Positions 56,082-63,895 of a stretch of DNA of 64,000 nucleotides are shown in pieces. Each line of letters opens with the position of its first letter. Positions within the stretch are counted from its first letter, which is position 1. The position numbers and the translations under genes were made by a program. This stretch comes from Phaeovulum vinaykumarii. Lineage in GTDB: Bacteria > Pseudomonadota > Alphaproteobacteria > Rhodobacterales > Rhodobacteraceae. The stretch lies in assembly GCF_900156695.1 (NCBI RefSeq), contig NZ_FTOM01000005.1, positions 155,559 to 219,558 of the forward strand, given 5' to 3'. The notes beneath the pieces were generated by a model. It saw nothing but the letters and a program-made list of their open reading frames with translations. It was not told the origin of the DNA and ran no database searches.

Positions 56082-57280
56082 GCGAGAGCAAGCGCGAGAA
56101 GGCCGCCGCGGCGCTGGCCGAGATCGAGACGGTGACGCGCGCGGAACTGCCCGTGCCGTCGGGCGAGCTGGTCACGCTGACCGAGGCGCCCGCGCCGCTT
56201 GCCGCCGACATCCGCGCCCGCATGGCCGAGATCGACATCACCGACACCGGCTCGATCGTGGGCTTCGGCAGCCGCGCGCAGACCGAGCTTCAGACCATCA
56301 GCCAGGAGATGCTGGCCGATGTGAAGAACAAGGACGCAGGCCCCGCCGGCGACAGCCTGAACGCCATGGTGACCGCGCTGCGCGGCTTTTCGGTGTCGGA
56401 ACTGGACGTGCGGCGCGAACGCTCGTGGCTGGAACGGCTGATGGGCCGCGCCGCCCCCTTCGCCAGCTTCCTGGCGCGGTTCGAGCAGATCCAGTCGCAG
56501 GTCGACACGATCACCGACGATCTGCTGACCCACGAGCACAGGCTGATGAAGGACATCAAGTCGCTCGACAAGCTCTACGAGAAGACGCTGGGCTTTTATG
56601 ACGAGCTTGGCCTCTATATCGCCGCGGGCGAGGCGCGCCTGGCCGAGATCGACCGCACCGACATTCCTGCGAAGGCCGCCGCGGTCGAGGCCGCCGCCCC
56701 TGCCGATCAGGTGATGGCCGCGCAGGAGCTGCGCGACCTGCGCGCCGCGCGCGACGATCTGGAACGGCGCGTGCATGACCTCAAGCTGACGCGGCAGGTC
56801 ACGATGCAGGCGCTGCCCTCGATCCGGCTGGTGCAGGAAAACGACAAGAGCCTGGTCACCAAGATCAATTCGACGATCATGAACACCGTGCCGCTGTGGG
56901 AGACGCAGCTGGCGCAGGCGGTGACGATCCAGCGGTCGTCCGAAGCCGCGAAGGCGGTGCGCGCGGCCAATGACCTGACCAACGATCTGCTGCGCGCCAA
57001 TGCCGACAACCTGCGCAGCGCCAATCGCATCGTGCGCGAGGAAATGGAGCGCGGTGTCTTCGACATCGAGGCGGTCAAGGCGGCCAATGCCCAGCTGATC
57101 GCCACGATCGAGGATTCGCTGCGCATCGCCGACGAGGGGCGCAGCAAGCGCGCGGCGGCCGAACAGGATCTGGCCAAGCTCGAGATCGATCTGCGCGACA
57201 CCCTGGCCTCGGCCCGCGCGCGCGCCGACGGCGCGACCGGCGCGAATGGGGGCGCGCCTGGCGTGGGGGGCACCCGCTAG
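56078..57280 (+). CDS. Toxic anion resistance protein TelA family
   Basis: A 400-residue, largely coiled-coil cytoplasmic protein of the TelA/KlaA family (PF05816). Typical stretches are FLARFEQIQSQVDTITDDLLTHEHRLMKDIKSLDKLYEKTLGFYDELGLYI and MQALPSIRLVQENDKSLVTKINSTIMNTVPLWETQLAQAVTIQR. Members affect tellurite and antibiotic tolerance by an unclear mechanism linked to the cell envelope. It is translationally coupled to the XpaC-like gene, a pairing conserved from Bacillus (xpaC-yaaN) to proteobacteria. Confidence 0.93.
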   Translation: MSESKREKAAAALAEIETVTRAELPVPSGELVTLTEAPAPLAADIRARMAEIDITDTGSIVGFGSRAQTELQTISQEMLADVKNKDAGPAGDSLNAMVTALRGFSVSELDVRRERSWLERLMGRAAPFASFLARFEQIQSQVDTITDDLLTHEHRLMKDIKSLDKLYEKTLGFYDELGLYIAAGEARLAEIDRTDIPAKAAAVEAAAPADQVMAAQELRDLRAARDDLERRVHDLKLTRQVTMQALPSIRLVQENDKSLVTKINSTIMNTVPLWETQLAQAVTIQRSSEAAKAVRAANDLTNDLLRANADNLRSANRIVREEMERGVFDIEAVKAANAQLIATIEDSLRIADEGRSKRAAAEQDLAKLEIDLRDTLASARARADGATGANGGAPGVGGTR

Positions 57281-57281
57281 A

Positions 57282-58337
57282 ATGCCCGCGCGCGCGCCTG
57301 CCCCCACCTGCCCTCCCCCCACCAACCCTGCCCCCTCCGGCCCTGTGGCGCCTCGGTCCCGGCCGGCGGCGGCGCAGCTGCGTGGCGGGGTCGCGCTGGC
57401 GGCGGTGGCGGCGCTGGTCTCGGCCTGCGTGATCCCCGGCGCGGGCGTGCGCCAGTCGCCCGCCCCCCCCGCGCCGCGCCCTGCGGCGCTGGCCGATCCC
57501 ACCGCCGGGCTGCCGCATCCGCCCTCGGCGGCCAGCCAGGCCGTGCGCGCCTATTATGCGCAGGTGGCGCAGATGCTGCTGGATCAGGGCTTGCTGCGCC
57601 AGGAGCGCGCCCCCGCCGACGCCCCCTTCACCGACCGCCAGCTGGTGGACAATTTCGTGCGTATCGCGCTTTACGACGAATATGCCCGCGAGGGCGGCGA
57701 TATCGTCGCGCGCCAGCATGTGTCGCGTCTGCGCCGCTGGGAGGTGCCGGTGCGCATGTCGGTGGAATTCGGCGCCTCGGTGCCGGGCTCGCAGCAGCGC
57801 GTGGACCGCGGCAATGTCACGGCCTATGCCGGGCGGCTGGCGCGGGCGACGGGGCATCCGGTGGGCATGGTCGACGACCCCGCGCGCGCCAATTTCAACG
57901 TGCTGATCCTGAACGAGGACGAACGCCAGGCGATCGCGCCGCGCCTGCGCGCGATGGTGCCGGGGATCGACGCGGCGGCGGTGCGCACGGTCACCAACCT
58001 GACGCCCGCGACCTTCTGCGTGGTCTTCGCCTTCTCGCAGGGGCAGAGCGCGGCCTATTCGCATGCCGTCGCCGTCATCCGGGGCGAGCATCCCGACATC
58101 CTGCGCCTGTCGTGCATCCACGAGGAACTGGCCCAGGGCATGGGCCTGGCCAATGACAGCCCCGCCGCGCGGCCCTCGATCTTCAACGACGACGAGGAAT
58201 TCGCGCTGCTGACGCGCCATGACGAGATGCTGTTGCGCATCCTCTACGACCGGCGCCTGCACCCCGGCATGACCGAGGCCGAGGCCCGCCCCATCGTCGC
58301 GCGCATCGCCGCCGAGCTGATGGGAACGCTGGACTGA
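57282..58337 (+). CDS. DUF2927-family lipoprotein
   Basis: A 351-residue protein starting two bases after the telA stop. It has a Pro-rich start, then a hydrophobic segment ending in a lipobox (GGVALAAVAALVSACVIPG), and a C-terminal domain with FTDRQLVDNFVRIALYDEY, RLRRWEVPVRMSVEFG, and CIHEELAQGMGLANDSPAARPSIFNDDEEFALLTRHDEMLLRILYD. The HEE...D and H pattern resembles a zincin-like metallopeptidase site (DUF2927). Probably an outer- or periplasmic lipoprotein, fourth gene of the micropeptide-XpaC-TelA operon. Function unknown. Confidence 0.85.
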   Translation: MPARAPAPTCPPPTNPAPSGPVAPRSRPAAAQLRGGVALAAVAALVSACVIPGAGVRQSPAPPAPRPAALADPTAGLPHPPSAASQAVRAYYAQVAQMLLDQGLLRQERAPADAPFTDRQLVDNFVRIALYDEYAREGGDIVARQHVSRLRRWEVPVRMSVEFGASVPGSQQRVDRGNVTAYAGRLARATGHPVGMVDDPARANFNVLILNEDERQAIAPRLRAMVPGIDAAAVRTVTNLTPATFCVVFAFSQGQSAAYSHAVAVIRGEHPDILRLSCIHEELAQGMGLANDSPAARPSIFNDDEEFALLTRHDEMLLRILYDRRLHPGMTEAEARPIVARIAAELMGTLD

Positions 58338-58587
58338 CCCTTCCCCCGTTGCGGGCGTTCCGTCGCGCCGCCGCCTGCGTGCATCTGACACGGCGGCGGG
58401 CTGCTCACACCGGCGGCGGGCATGGGCGGCTTCCGGCCGAATCCCGTGGGTTAGCGCCACCAATGCGTTGCAAGTCGTTTACCCTCGTCATAAATTTTTC
58501 GCATTCGATGCTATCGCCAAAAGGGAATGCGGCGTAAGGTAGCAGGGTGGTGGCGCAAGATGTGCCCAAGGTGAAGGAATGGGAAAG

Positions 58588-58755
58588 ATGATGGCCGAGA
58601 ACCGGCAAATGGGCGATGCCCAGACGCGTGACGACGACTACATGCACCAGCAGCCGGTGGCCAAGGCGCCGCAGCGTAGCGACGATCCGTCCCGCGAAAC
58701 GCGCCAGATGGGCGACAGCCGCACGCATCGGCTGACCGATTGGGCCTCGATCTGA
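58588..58755 (+). CDS. Small hydrophilic hypothetical protein
   Basis: A 55-residue highly charged protein starting MMAENRQMGDAQTRDDDYM and ending THRLTDWASI, with AAGGA nine bases before the ATG. The motif RQMGD occurs twice (residues ~6 and ~42), suggesting a duplicated short segment. No hydrophobic core, so probably disordered or a small regulatory protein. A terminator lies 180 bases downstream. Function unknown. Confidence 0.55.
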   Translation: MMAENRQMGDAQTRDDDYMHQQPVAKAPQRSDDPSRETRQMGDSRTHRLTDWASI

Positions 58756-59074
58756 CCGGCCCGCTTCGGGGCTGAGACGGGCGGGCCCGCACGCCGCTGT
58801 CCTGCGGCCCTACACACGGGGGGCTTTCCGGGATCTTTCGTCGGCAGACCGGCCGCAATCCGGCCCTTTTACCCGAGTCTGGCCCGGATTCTGGCACCGC
58901 GGACCATGACACCTTCGGTCATGACACCGATCTGGCGCGCCGCAGGTTCTGCGGCGCTTTTATTTTGCGCGCGATCCCGTCGGATACCACGTTCCGGCGC
59001 AACGCTCTGACGCGCGAACGTTCACGACCGTGTTACAAGAAGATGTCAGCGCGCCCCGTCTGCGCGCCGCCGGT
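58756..59074. other. Intergenic stretch with a terminator
   Basis: About 320 bases. Besides the terminator at 58937 it contains the direct repeat CATGACACC (58904 and 58919 regions) around a short TTCGG. No further gene is recognised. Confidence 0.5.
58937..58966 (+). terminator. Intrinsic terminator
   Basis: A perfect GCGCCGCAG / CTGCGGCGC stem with a three-base loop followed by TTTTATTTT, ending the transcript that includes the small gene at 58588. Confidence 0.9.
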
Positions 59075-59266
59075 CTAGGGCCGCGCCGACGTGACCGGGA
59101 CCGCAGGCGCGCCCGACAGCGTTTCAACAGGCGGCGCCTCACCGGCGGGCGTCTCGACCGACACCGCTTCGACGGGCCGCATCAGCCACAGCCCGCCCAG
59201 GCCCAGCACCACCAGCACCGCCCCCAGAAGCGGCGCATGCGGCGGCGGACGGCGCTGCCCGATCAT
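59075..59266 (-). CDS. Small single-span membrane protein
   Basis: A 63-residue protein: basic N terminus MIGQRRPPPHAP, one membrane helix (LLGAVLVVLGLGGLWLM), and an acidic Pro/Val-rich tail repeating VETPAGEAPPVETLSGAP. Its ATG overlaps the stop of the amidotransferase gene by four bases, so it is coupled to it. Function unknown; possibly a membrane anchor or partner. Confidence 0.65.
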   Translation of the reverse strand: MIGQRRPPPHAPLLGAVLVVLGLGGLWLMRPVEAVSVETPAGEAPPVETLSGAPAVPVTSARP

Positions 59267-60024
59267 CGGCGTGTCGCCGCGAAGGCGCGCACCGCATCCC
59301 CGAAGGCCTGGAACAGGGGCCGCGACACCGGATCCATGCCGGCCTGCCATTCGGGATGCCATTGCACCGACAGCGTGAAGCCCGGCGCGTCGCGCACGTA
59401 AAGCGCCTCGGGCGTGCCATCGGGGGCGTGGCCCTCGATCACGATGCGCTGGCCGGGATCCTTGATGCCCTGGCCATGCAGCGAATTGACCATCACTTCG
59501 GTCGCGCCCAGCAACTTGTGGAAGCGTCCGCCCGGTGTGAGGCTGATCTTGTGGCGCAGCGCGAAACGTTCCTCGAGCGTGCCATCGGGCGGCATGCGGT
59601 GGTTCATCCGCCCCGGCAGGTCGCGGATTTCCGGGTAAAGCGTGCCGCCCATGGCCACGTTGACCTCCTGAAACCCGCGGCAGACACCGAAGAAGGGCTG
59701 GCCGCGCGCCACGCATTCGCGCACCAGCGGCAGCGTGATCGCGTCGCGGCAGCGGTCGAATTCGCCATGCGCCGGGGTCGGGTCTTCGCCATATTCGGCG
59801 GGGTGGACATTGGGCCGCCCGCCCGTCAGCAGGAAGCCGTCGCAGACCGCCAGCAGCTCCTCGACCGCGACATAGCGCGGATCGGCCGGGATCAGGAGCG
59901 GCAGGCAATCGGCCACCTGAGCCACCGCCGCCGAATTCATGGTGCCCCCCGAATGGGCCGGGTAATGGCCCTGAATCAGGGTGGAATTGCCGATGATGCC
60001 GACGACCGGCCGCGCGGTGGACAT
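59263..60024 (-). CDS. Gamma-glutamyl-gamma-aminobutyrate hydrolase-like class I amidotransferase (PuuD family)
   Basis: A 253-residue peptidase C26 enzyme. The nucleophile is the Cys of FFGVCRGFQEVNVAMGG near residue 115, and the His/Glu pair is in SVQWHPEWQAG near residue 225; FLLTGGRPNVHPAEYGED is also typical. Family members hydrolyse gamma-glutamyl amide bonds, for example in putrescine breakdown (PuuD). No other puu genes adjoin, so the substrate is open. Confidence 0.9.
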   Translation of the reverse strand: MSTARPVVGIIGNSTLIQGHYPAHSGGTMNSAAVAQVADCLPLLIPADPRYVAVEELLAVCDGFLLTGGRPNVHPAEYGEDPTPAHGEFDRCRDAITLPLVRECVARGQPFFGVCRGFQEVNVAMGGTLYPEIRDLPGRMNHRMPPDGTLEERFALRHKISLTPGGRFHKLLGATEVMVNSLHGQGIKDPGQRIVIEGHAPDGTPEALYVRDAPGFTLSVQWHPEWQAGMDPVSRPLFQAFGDAVRAFAATRR

Positions 60025-60183
60025 GAGGGCCCTTTCTCTGCCGTGAACGCCCCCAACCTAGGGCCGCCATCCCCCTTCGGAAAGGGCCAAACCCGGATTT
60101 TCCCCGGCACGACGGCACCGGCACGCACCTGCCCCCTTGCACAGCCCGCGACCATCGACTAGTTGAGGGGACACCTCGACGGC

Positions 60184-60257
60184 GGCGGGTTGGCGGAGAG
60201 GTTACGCAGCGGATTGCAAATCCGTGTAGACCGGTTCGATTCCGGTACCCGCCTCCA
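60184..60257 (+). tRNA. tRNA-Cys (GCA)
   Basis: Acceptor stem GGCGGGT pairs with ACCCGCC; the anticodon loop in GGATTGCAAATCC carries GCA; the T arm CCGGTTCGATTCCGG is canonical; and the genomic sequence encodes the terminal CCA. It closely resembles E. coli tRNA-Cys. An integrase gene begins 82 bases downstream on the other strand, so this tRNA is the attachment site of an integrated element. Confidence 0.97.
60229..60257. other. Presumed attachment site (attL) in the tRNA-Cys 3-prime end
   Basis: Tyrosine integrases of tRNA-targeting elements usually recombine within the T arm and acceptor end, restoring the tRNA. The 3-prime part of tRNA-Cys next to the integrase is thus the likely left att core. 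No second copy of this sequence was found in the window, so the right end lies beyond it. Confidence 0.55.
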
Positions 60258-60338
60258 AAGATTTCAAGGACTTATCGTCACCCCCTGCCCCGATGGTATC
60301 ACGCAGGGTATCACGTTGCCGTTCCGGCCTTGTTCCGT

Positions 60339-61337
60339 TCACTGGCGTTTCTCCCGCGCCTGGCGCGCTTGCATCTCTTGGCGAGCCTCCCCGGCGTATT
60401 TCTCAATCATCTCTTTCGTGGCATGACCCGAATACGCCGCGATCTGGTCATCGTTACAGCCAGCCCACGCCAGTTCCTTCACACCGCGATAGCGGATGGC
60501 GTGCAGGTCATAGGCTTCAAGGCCGAGCCGTTTGCGTTCTTTCAGCATCAAATCAGCCATATAGCGGTAGCTGATCGGGTTGCCGTCCCGCTTGATCAGG
60601 ATCGGACGGGCGGCAATCGGCACCACGCCAAGTGCGGCCTTGGTGCGGTCGAGTGTGTCCTTCAACCGATCAGTGCAGGGCAGAACCAGCGGCTTGCCGG
60701 TCTTGTTCTGGCGCATGGTCAGCGAATCGCCGTCATAGTCGCCCCAGCGGAAGCCGACCCAATCGCCCGGACGCTGGACGGTGCCCACGCCAATCTCGAA
60801 GATGAGGCGGCAAAGCTCGCTCGCCTCGGCCCGGAATTTCTCCACCGCCCAATCCGGCCAGGGCAGGTGCTCCTGGCGCCGCTCGGCCGGGGTCTTGAGC
60901 GCCCGCACCCCTTTCGCCGGATTGTGCTTGATCCAGCCAAGATCAATCGCATGCTCGCAGAGGATCACCAGCATCTGGGGGATGTAGTTCGCAAAACGGG
61001 TGCGGTGCGCATTCGCCTTCTGAGCCGCGATCACATCCGCCCGCGTCAGCGCCTTCACATCCCGGCTGCCGATCCTCTCGCGCAGGTATTCCATCACCTT
61101 GTCATAGTCCGCGCGCGTCCGCGGCTTGAGCGAGGTCCAGCGGTCCGAGGTCCGATAATCGTCCATGAGGGCGGCCCACGAGGTCTTCGCCTCGAAATGC
61201 CTGCCCGTCATGATTTCCCAATACTGCCGGTCGAACGCCTCGGTGCCTTCCGGCGCCGTGATGCGGATCAGCTTCATCCCCGCCTTGCGGAAATAGATAC
61301 GGCCCGAGGGGTGCTTCCAGAGATACCGCTTCACCAC
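60339..61337 (-). CDS. int: Tyrosine site-specific recombinase (integrase)
   Basis: A 332-residue phage-type integrase. The N-terminal core-binding domain spans about 40-140 (AALMDDYRTSDRWTSLKPRTRADYDKVMEYL); the catalytic domain has the first Arg in GTVQRPGDWVGFRW, HAIRYRGVKELAWAGC (HxxR-type), and the C-terminal YSGHATKEMIEKYAG with the conserved His and nucleophilic Tyr. It points toward tRNA-Cys and overlaps the excisionase-like gene. Should catalyse integration and excision at that tRNA. Confidence 0.93.
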   Translation of the reverse strand: MVKRYLWKHPSGRIYFRKAGMKLIRITAPEGTEAFDRQYWEIMTGRHFEAKTSWAALMDDYRTSDRWTSLKPRTRADYDKVMEYLRERIGSRDVKALTRADVIAAQKANAHRTRFANYIPQMLVILCEHAIDLGWIKHNPAKGVRALKTPAERRQEHLPWPDWAVEKFRAEASELCRLIFEIGVGTVQRPGDWVGFRWGDYDGDSLTMRQNKTGKPLVLPCTDRLKDTLDRTKAALGVVPIAARPILIKRDGNPISYRYMADLMLKERKRLGLEAYDLHAIRYRGVKELAWAGCNDDQIAAYSGHATKEMIEKYAGEARQEMQARQAREKRQ

Positions 61338-61540
61338 TCCACCCCCTGCATGCCCTCAACCGCGGCCCCCCGGCCGATCATGCGCAGAGACTCCGCATCC
61401 CACCGCAAGAGGCCCGGAACGATCTCCTGGCCACGCGGAAGATGCCCCGCCTTCACATGCGCGCGAAATTCGCTAACACCCATGTCCAGCAAGGCGGCTG
61501 CGTTCTTCTCGTTCACATAGAAGGGAGTGATGCGGCTCAT
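61331..61540 (-). CDS. Excisionase-like / AlpA-like small DNA-binding protein
   Basis: A 69-residue protein, MSRITPFYVNEKNAAALLDMGVSEF..., with the pattern of a winged MerR/AlpA-type helix-turn-helix (NEKNAAALLDMGVSEFRAHV followed by LPRGQEIVPGLLRWDAESL). It overlaps the integrase start by seven bases. Position directly before int and small size make a recombination directionality factor the best guess; it could also be a small regulator. Confidence 0.65.
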   Translation of the reverse strand: MSRITPFYVNEKNAAALLDMGVSEFRAHVKAGHLPRGQEIVPGLLRWDAESLRMIGRGAAVEGMQGVEW

Positions 61541-61574
61541 TTCAGATACCCCACTTGATCGGGACGGGCGGCCA

Positions 61575-62210
61575 TCAGTTACCCCCTTCCGCTGTATCAG
61601 CGAAGCCATCCGCGATTTTGGCGATGACCTCCTGATTGACGAAGCACAGGCTTTGCCGACCAAGGCGGAAGCGTTCGTCGTTTTCCAGCGCGCTGTTGAC
61701 GGCGCTTTTAAACTCCCCGAATTGATACTGCATCGGTCCCATGTCGATCTGGGCCCAGAGATCGGGGGGCGAGACCTCAACGCGGCACAACGGCTTGAGC
61801 CAACCCTCGCGCTTTCGCGTCCCCGCGCGGATCATCCGGTCATCCTCGCGGAACTCCGCGAAAACCTTGATCAGAGCGGCCAGGGCACGCTCGAAAGTCT
61901 CGATATTCTCGCCGGGCAGCATCACATGCAGGGAAAACGGCTCATCATCCCTGAGCGACGCCTTGTTCTGCAAGGGCAGCGAACCGATTTCCGAAACATG
62001 GCGGAGTGCGCGCCGCCCTGGGTTCTCTTCAACGATTTGGGCGATCAGAGTTCTGGCCGCATCAACATAAGTAAGATCGGGAGCGTTCACACCGCGCGCA
62101 CCTGTGGTCATCATACCGCCCTCACGGATATTGCGCATCGTGACTTCGGCGGTCTGCGCGGAGATGAGCATCGCATCGGCCATCGTCTGTCTGAGCTTTC
62201 CCGGTTTCAC
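61575..62210 (-). CDS. Hypothetical protein of the integrated element
   Basis: A 211-residue soluble protein (GTG start; an ATG nine codons in is possible). I recognise no domain. Features are TYVDAARTLIAQIVEENPGRRALRHVSEIGSLPLQNKASLRDDEPFSLHVMLPGENIETF and C-terminal LWAQIDMGPMQYQFGEFKSAVNSAL. Lower GC than host genes. Upstream TTGATC and AT-rich sequence may be its promoter. Confidence 0.65.
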   Translation of the reverse strand: MKPGKLRQTMADAMLISAQTAEVTMRNIREGGMMTTGARGVNAPDLTYVDAARTLIAQIVEENPGRRALRHVSEIGSLPLQNKASLRDDEPFSLHVMLPGENIETFERALAALIKVFAEFREDDRMIRAGTRKREGWLKPLCRVEVSPPDLWAQIDMGPMQYQFGEFKSAVNSALENDERFRLGRQSLCFVNQEVIAKIADGFADTAEGGN

Positions 62211-62344
62211 TTTTCTGCCCTGTTCGGAGGAGTAAGGAACCTTAGACCCTCATTTTTCCTCCGATCAACCTCTATTCGTAAGTGTTTCGGAAACGGATAG
62301 ACTTTCCGCATCTCGGGACCAGTTCAGCGGCCCGGCGTGGCCGA

Positions 62345-62629
62345 TCAGCCTGACAACATTCCACCCCACCCGGCCGGGGCCATGCTCACGCCGAGGCTCT
62401 GGGGGTGGCGCAGTCCTCGCGCTGCATCGTCTCGATGCCATCCCCGATGGGCGTGCGACAGGCCCTCGGCCAGCTCCAGGACCAGGGCGACACTGACCGC
62501 CGCTTCCTCGTTGCCCGGATGGCTCTCAAGGGCGAGCCGCGCCGTCCGGATCAGCGCCGGAAGGGCATAGGACAGCGGATCGACCAGATCCCGCGGATCG
62601 GCCGTGCGCAGTTGTGCCAGCGTAATCAT
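62345..62629 (-). CDS. Hypothetical protein of the integrated element
   Basis: A 94-residue protein, MITLAQLRTADPRDLVDPLSYALPAL..., helical in its first 60 residues (ALIRTARLALESHPGNEEAAVSVALVLELAEGL). Its ATG overlaps the preceding gene stop by four bases, making it the third of a coupled trio. Function unknown. Confidence 0.6.
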   Translation of the reverse strand: MITLAQLRTADPRDLVDPLSYALPALIRTARLALESHPGNEEAAVSVALVLELAEGLSHAHRGWHRDDAARGLRHPQSLGVSMAPAGWGGMLSG

Positions 62630-62880
62630 TGCGCACCGCCTTTCAGCAGCTCTCTGACATTATCGAGATACACGGCCATTTCATCGAGGCTCAGAAGCGC
62701 GCGCTCGCATCCCGCGGCCATGGCCTCGCCCTTCGGGTCGCGTTCCGACATGCAGCCGCAGGACGCATAGAAGACCAGATCAACGAAACGGCGGGCTTCG
62801 GCAAGCTCCTGAACCGCCCGCATGATCTCGGGCAGGATTGCTTCTTTCGCGGGGGCGGGCTGGGGGTTCGGCGCGTTCAT
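62626..62880 (-). CDS. Hypothetical protein of the integrated element
   Basis: An 84-residue protein with a Pro-rich start and a helical core (EIMRAVQELAEARRFVDLVFYASCGCMSERDPKGEAMAAGCERALLSLDEMAVYLDNVRELL) containing three cysteines. Overlaps its neighbours at both ends by four bases. Function unknown. Confidence 0.62.
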   Translation of the reverse strand: MNAPNPQPAPAKEAILPEIMRAVQELAEARRFVDLVFYASCGCMSERDPKGEAMAAGCERALLSLDEMAVYLDNVRELLKGGAQ

Positions 62881-63071
62881 GCGCGGATCTCCAGCAGCTT
62901 GCAGACGCGGCGCAGGGCGGTGCGCATGTAGCTGCGGGCCTCGCGTTCGGAACGGGTGTAGCCGGACGGGCGCTCGGTCGCGTCGAGGGCGAGCGCGAGG
63001 CAGTCGTGGATTTCAGAAAGGGTTTCACCGGGCAAGCCGGGGGTGTTCGCGCAGGCGCGTTCGTTGGTCAT
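62877..63071 (-). CDS. Hypothetical protein of the integrated element
   Basis: A 64-residue protein, MTNERACANTPGLPGETLSE..., helical with a basic C terminus (TRSEREARSYMRTALRRVCKLLEIRA). First gene of the minus-strand trio and divergent from the repressor gene across an 83-base control region. Function unknown. Confidence 0.6.
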   Translation of the reverse strand: MTNERACANTPGLPGETLSEIHDCLALALDATERPSGYTRSEREARSYMRTALRRVCKLLEIRA

Positions 63072-63129
63072 TGTCAGTGCTTCCAGATTAGGTTACGCCA
63101 ATATGGCAACGCTGCATCTTTAGCGCAGG

Positions 63130-63146
63130 TTGCACTATTGATGCAA
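63130..63146. promoter_or_regulatory. Palindromic operator candidate
   Basis: TTGCA-CTATTGA-TGCAA is a perfect five-base inverted repeat nine bases before the repressor ATG in the divergent control region, in the position expected for autorepression. A related half-site GCTGCATC lies about 20 bases upstream. Confidence 0.55.
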
Positions 63147-63154
63147 GGTGAAAA

Positions 63155-63379
63155 ATGACGCCCTCACAATGTCGCGCTGCTCGTGCCCTCGTGGCCATGT
63201 CTCAAGATCGGCTGGCCGAGGCCTCTGGTGTAGCGAAGCGGACCATCGCAAGTTTTGAAAAAGAGGATCGTCAGCCCTATGATCGGACCATCGCGGCACT
63301 ACGCAATGCCCTGGAAGCGGCAGGAGTCGAATTCATCCCCGAGAACGGTGGCGGTGCAGGGGTGAGGTTACGGAAATAA
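63155..63379 (+). CDS. XRE-type phage repressor-like regulator
   Basis: A 74-residue protein that is nearly all helix-turn-helix: QCRAARALVAMSQDRLAEASGVAKRTIASFEKEDRQPYDRTIAALRNALEAAGVEF, a typical Cro/CI fold, with the C-terminal GVEFIPENGGGAGVRLRK strand seen in small prophage and plasmid regulators. It is divergent from the small-gene trio and likely controls the element. Confidence 0.88.
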   Translation: MTPSQCRAARALVAMSQDRLAEASGVAKRTIASFEKEDRQPYDRTIAALRNALEAAGVEFIPENGGGAGVRLRK

Positions 63380-63432
63380 ACCTCCCTTGGATTCAGAAGC
63401 AAATGCAGACCTAAATCAGATGGAGAAGAAAA

Positions 63433-63747
63433 TTGCATGAATTCAGCGGAACGCTCGAGGAAGTCATAGACTTCCTAAATAAAAAAATAGATAACAAAAT
63501 CGCAAGCCTTGAAAAGGAGATTTTCGCGCAGCAACTTCTTTTCGCCTCCCTTCTGGCTTACATTGATATTGCATGCGCTGATTGCAACCGGAGCGCGCGA
63601 GACATAATATTCGATGCATTCATGAGGACGCTTCGAAACGACAATATAGATTGCACACCAGAACAAATATCTGATCTCACCGAAATAGCCAAAAAAATTT
63701 GCGATCAAAAAGGATCTGCCTCGATCATCTCTTTCCCAACGGAATAG
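63433..63747 (+). CDS. AT-rich hypothetical protein
   Basis: A 104-residue acidic protein beginning at TTG after GGAGAAG (an ATG four bases in is out of frame). Helical, with a coiled-coil-like segment VIDFLNKKIDNKIASLEKEIF and two cysteines in ACADCNRSARDII. Base composition near 40% GC is unlike everything else in the window, so it came from a low-GC source. No family recognised; position after the repressor suggests accessory cargo such as a lysogeny or defence function, which is unproven. Confidence 0.7.
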   Translation: MHEFSGTLEEVIDFLNKKIDNKIASLEKEIFAQQLLFASLLAYIDIACADCNRSARDIIFDAFMRTLRNDNIDCTPEQISDLTEIAKKICDQKGSASIISFPTE

Positions 63748-63895
63748 AATGCGGCCTTACCAGAGGGTGAGGCCGTTGTGGCCGAGCGCCGCGCCCGGAA
63801 GGTAGGGCCGGGCCGCGCTCTCTCGGGGTTTACCCACTCGCCGAGTAACGGGAACGGTTTGGCGTGAACATCGAAGCGCGCCGGGGCGTTCTCCC

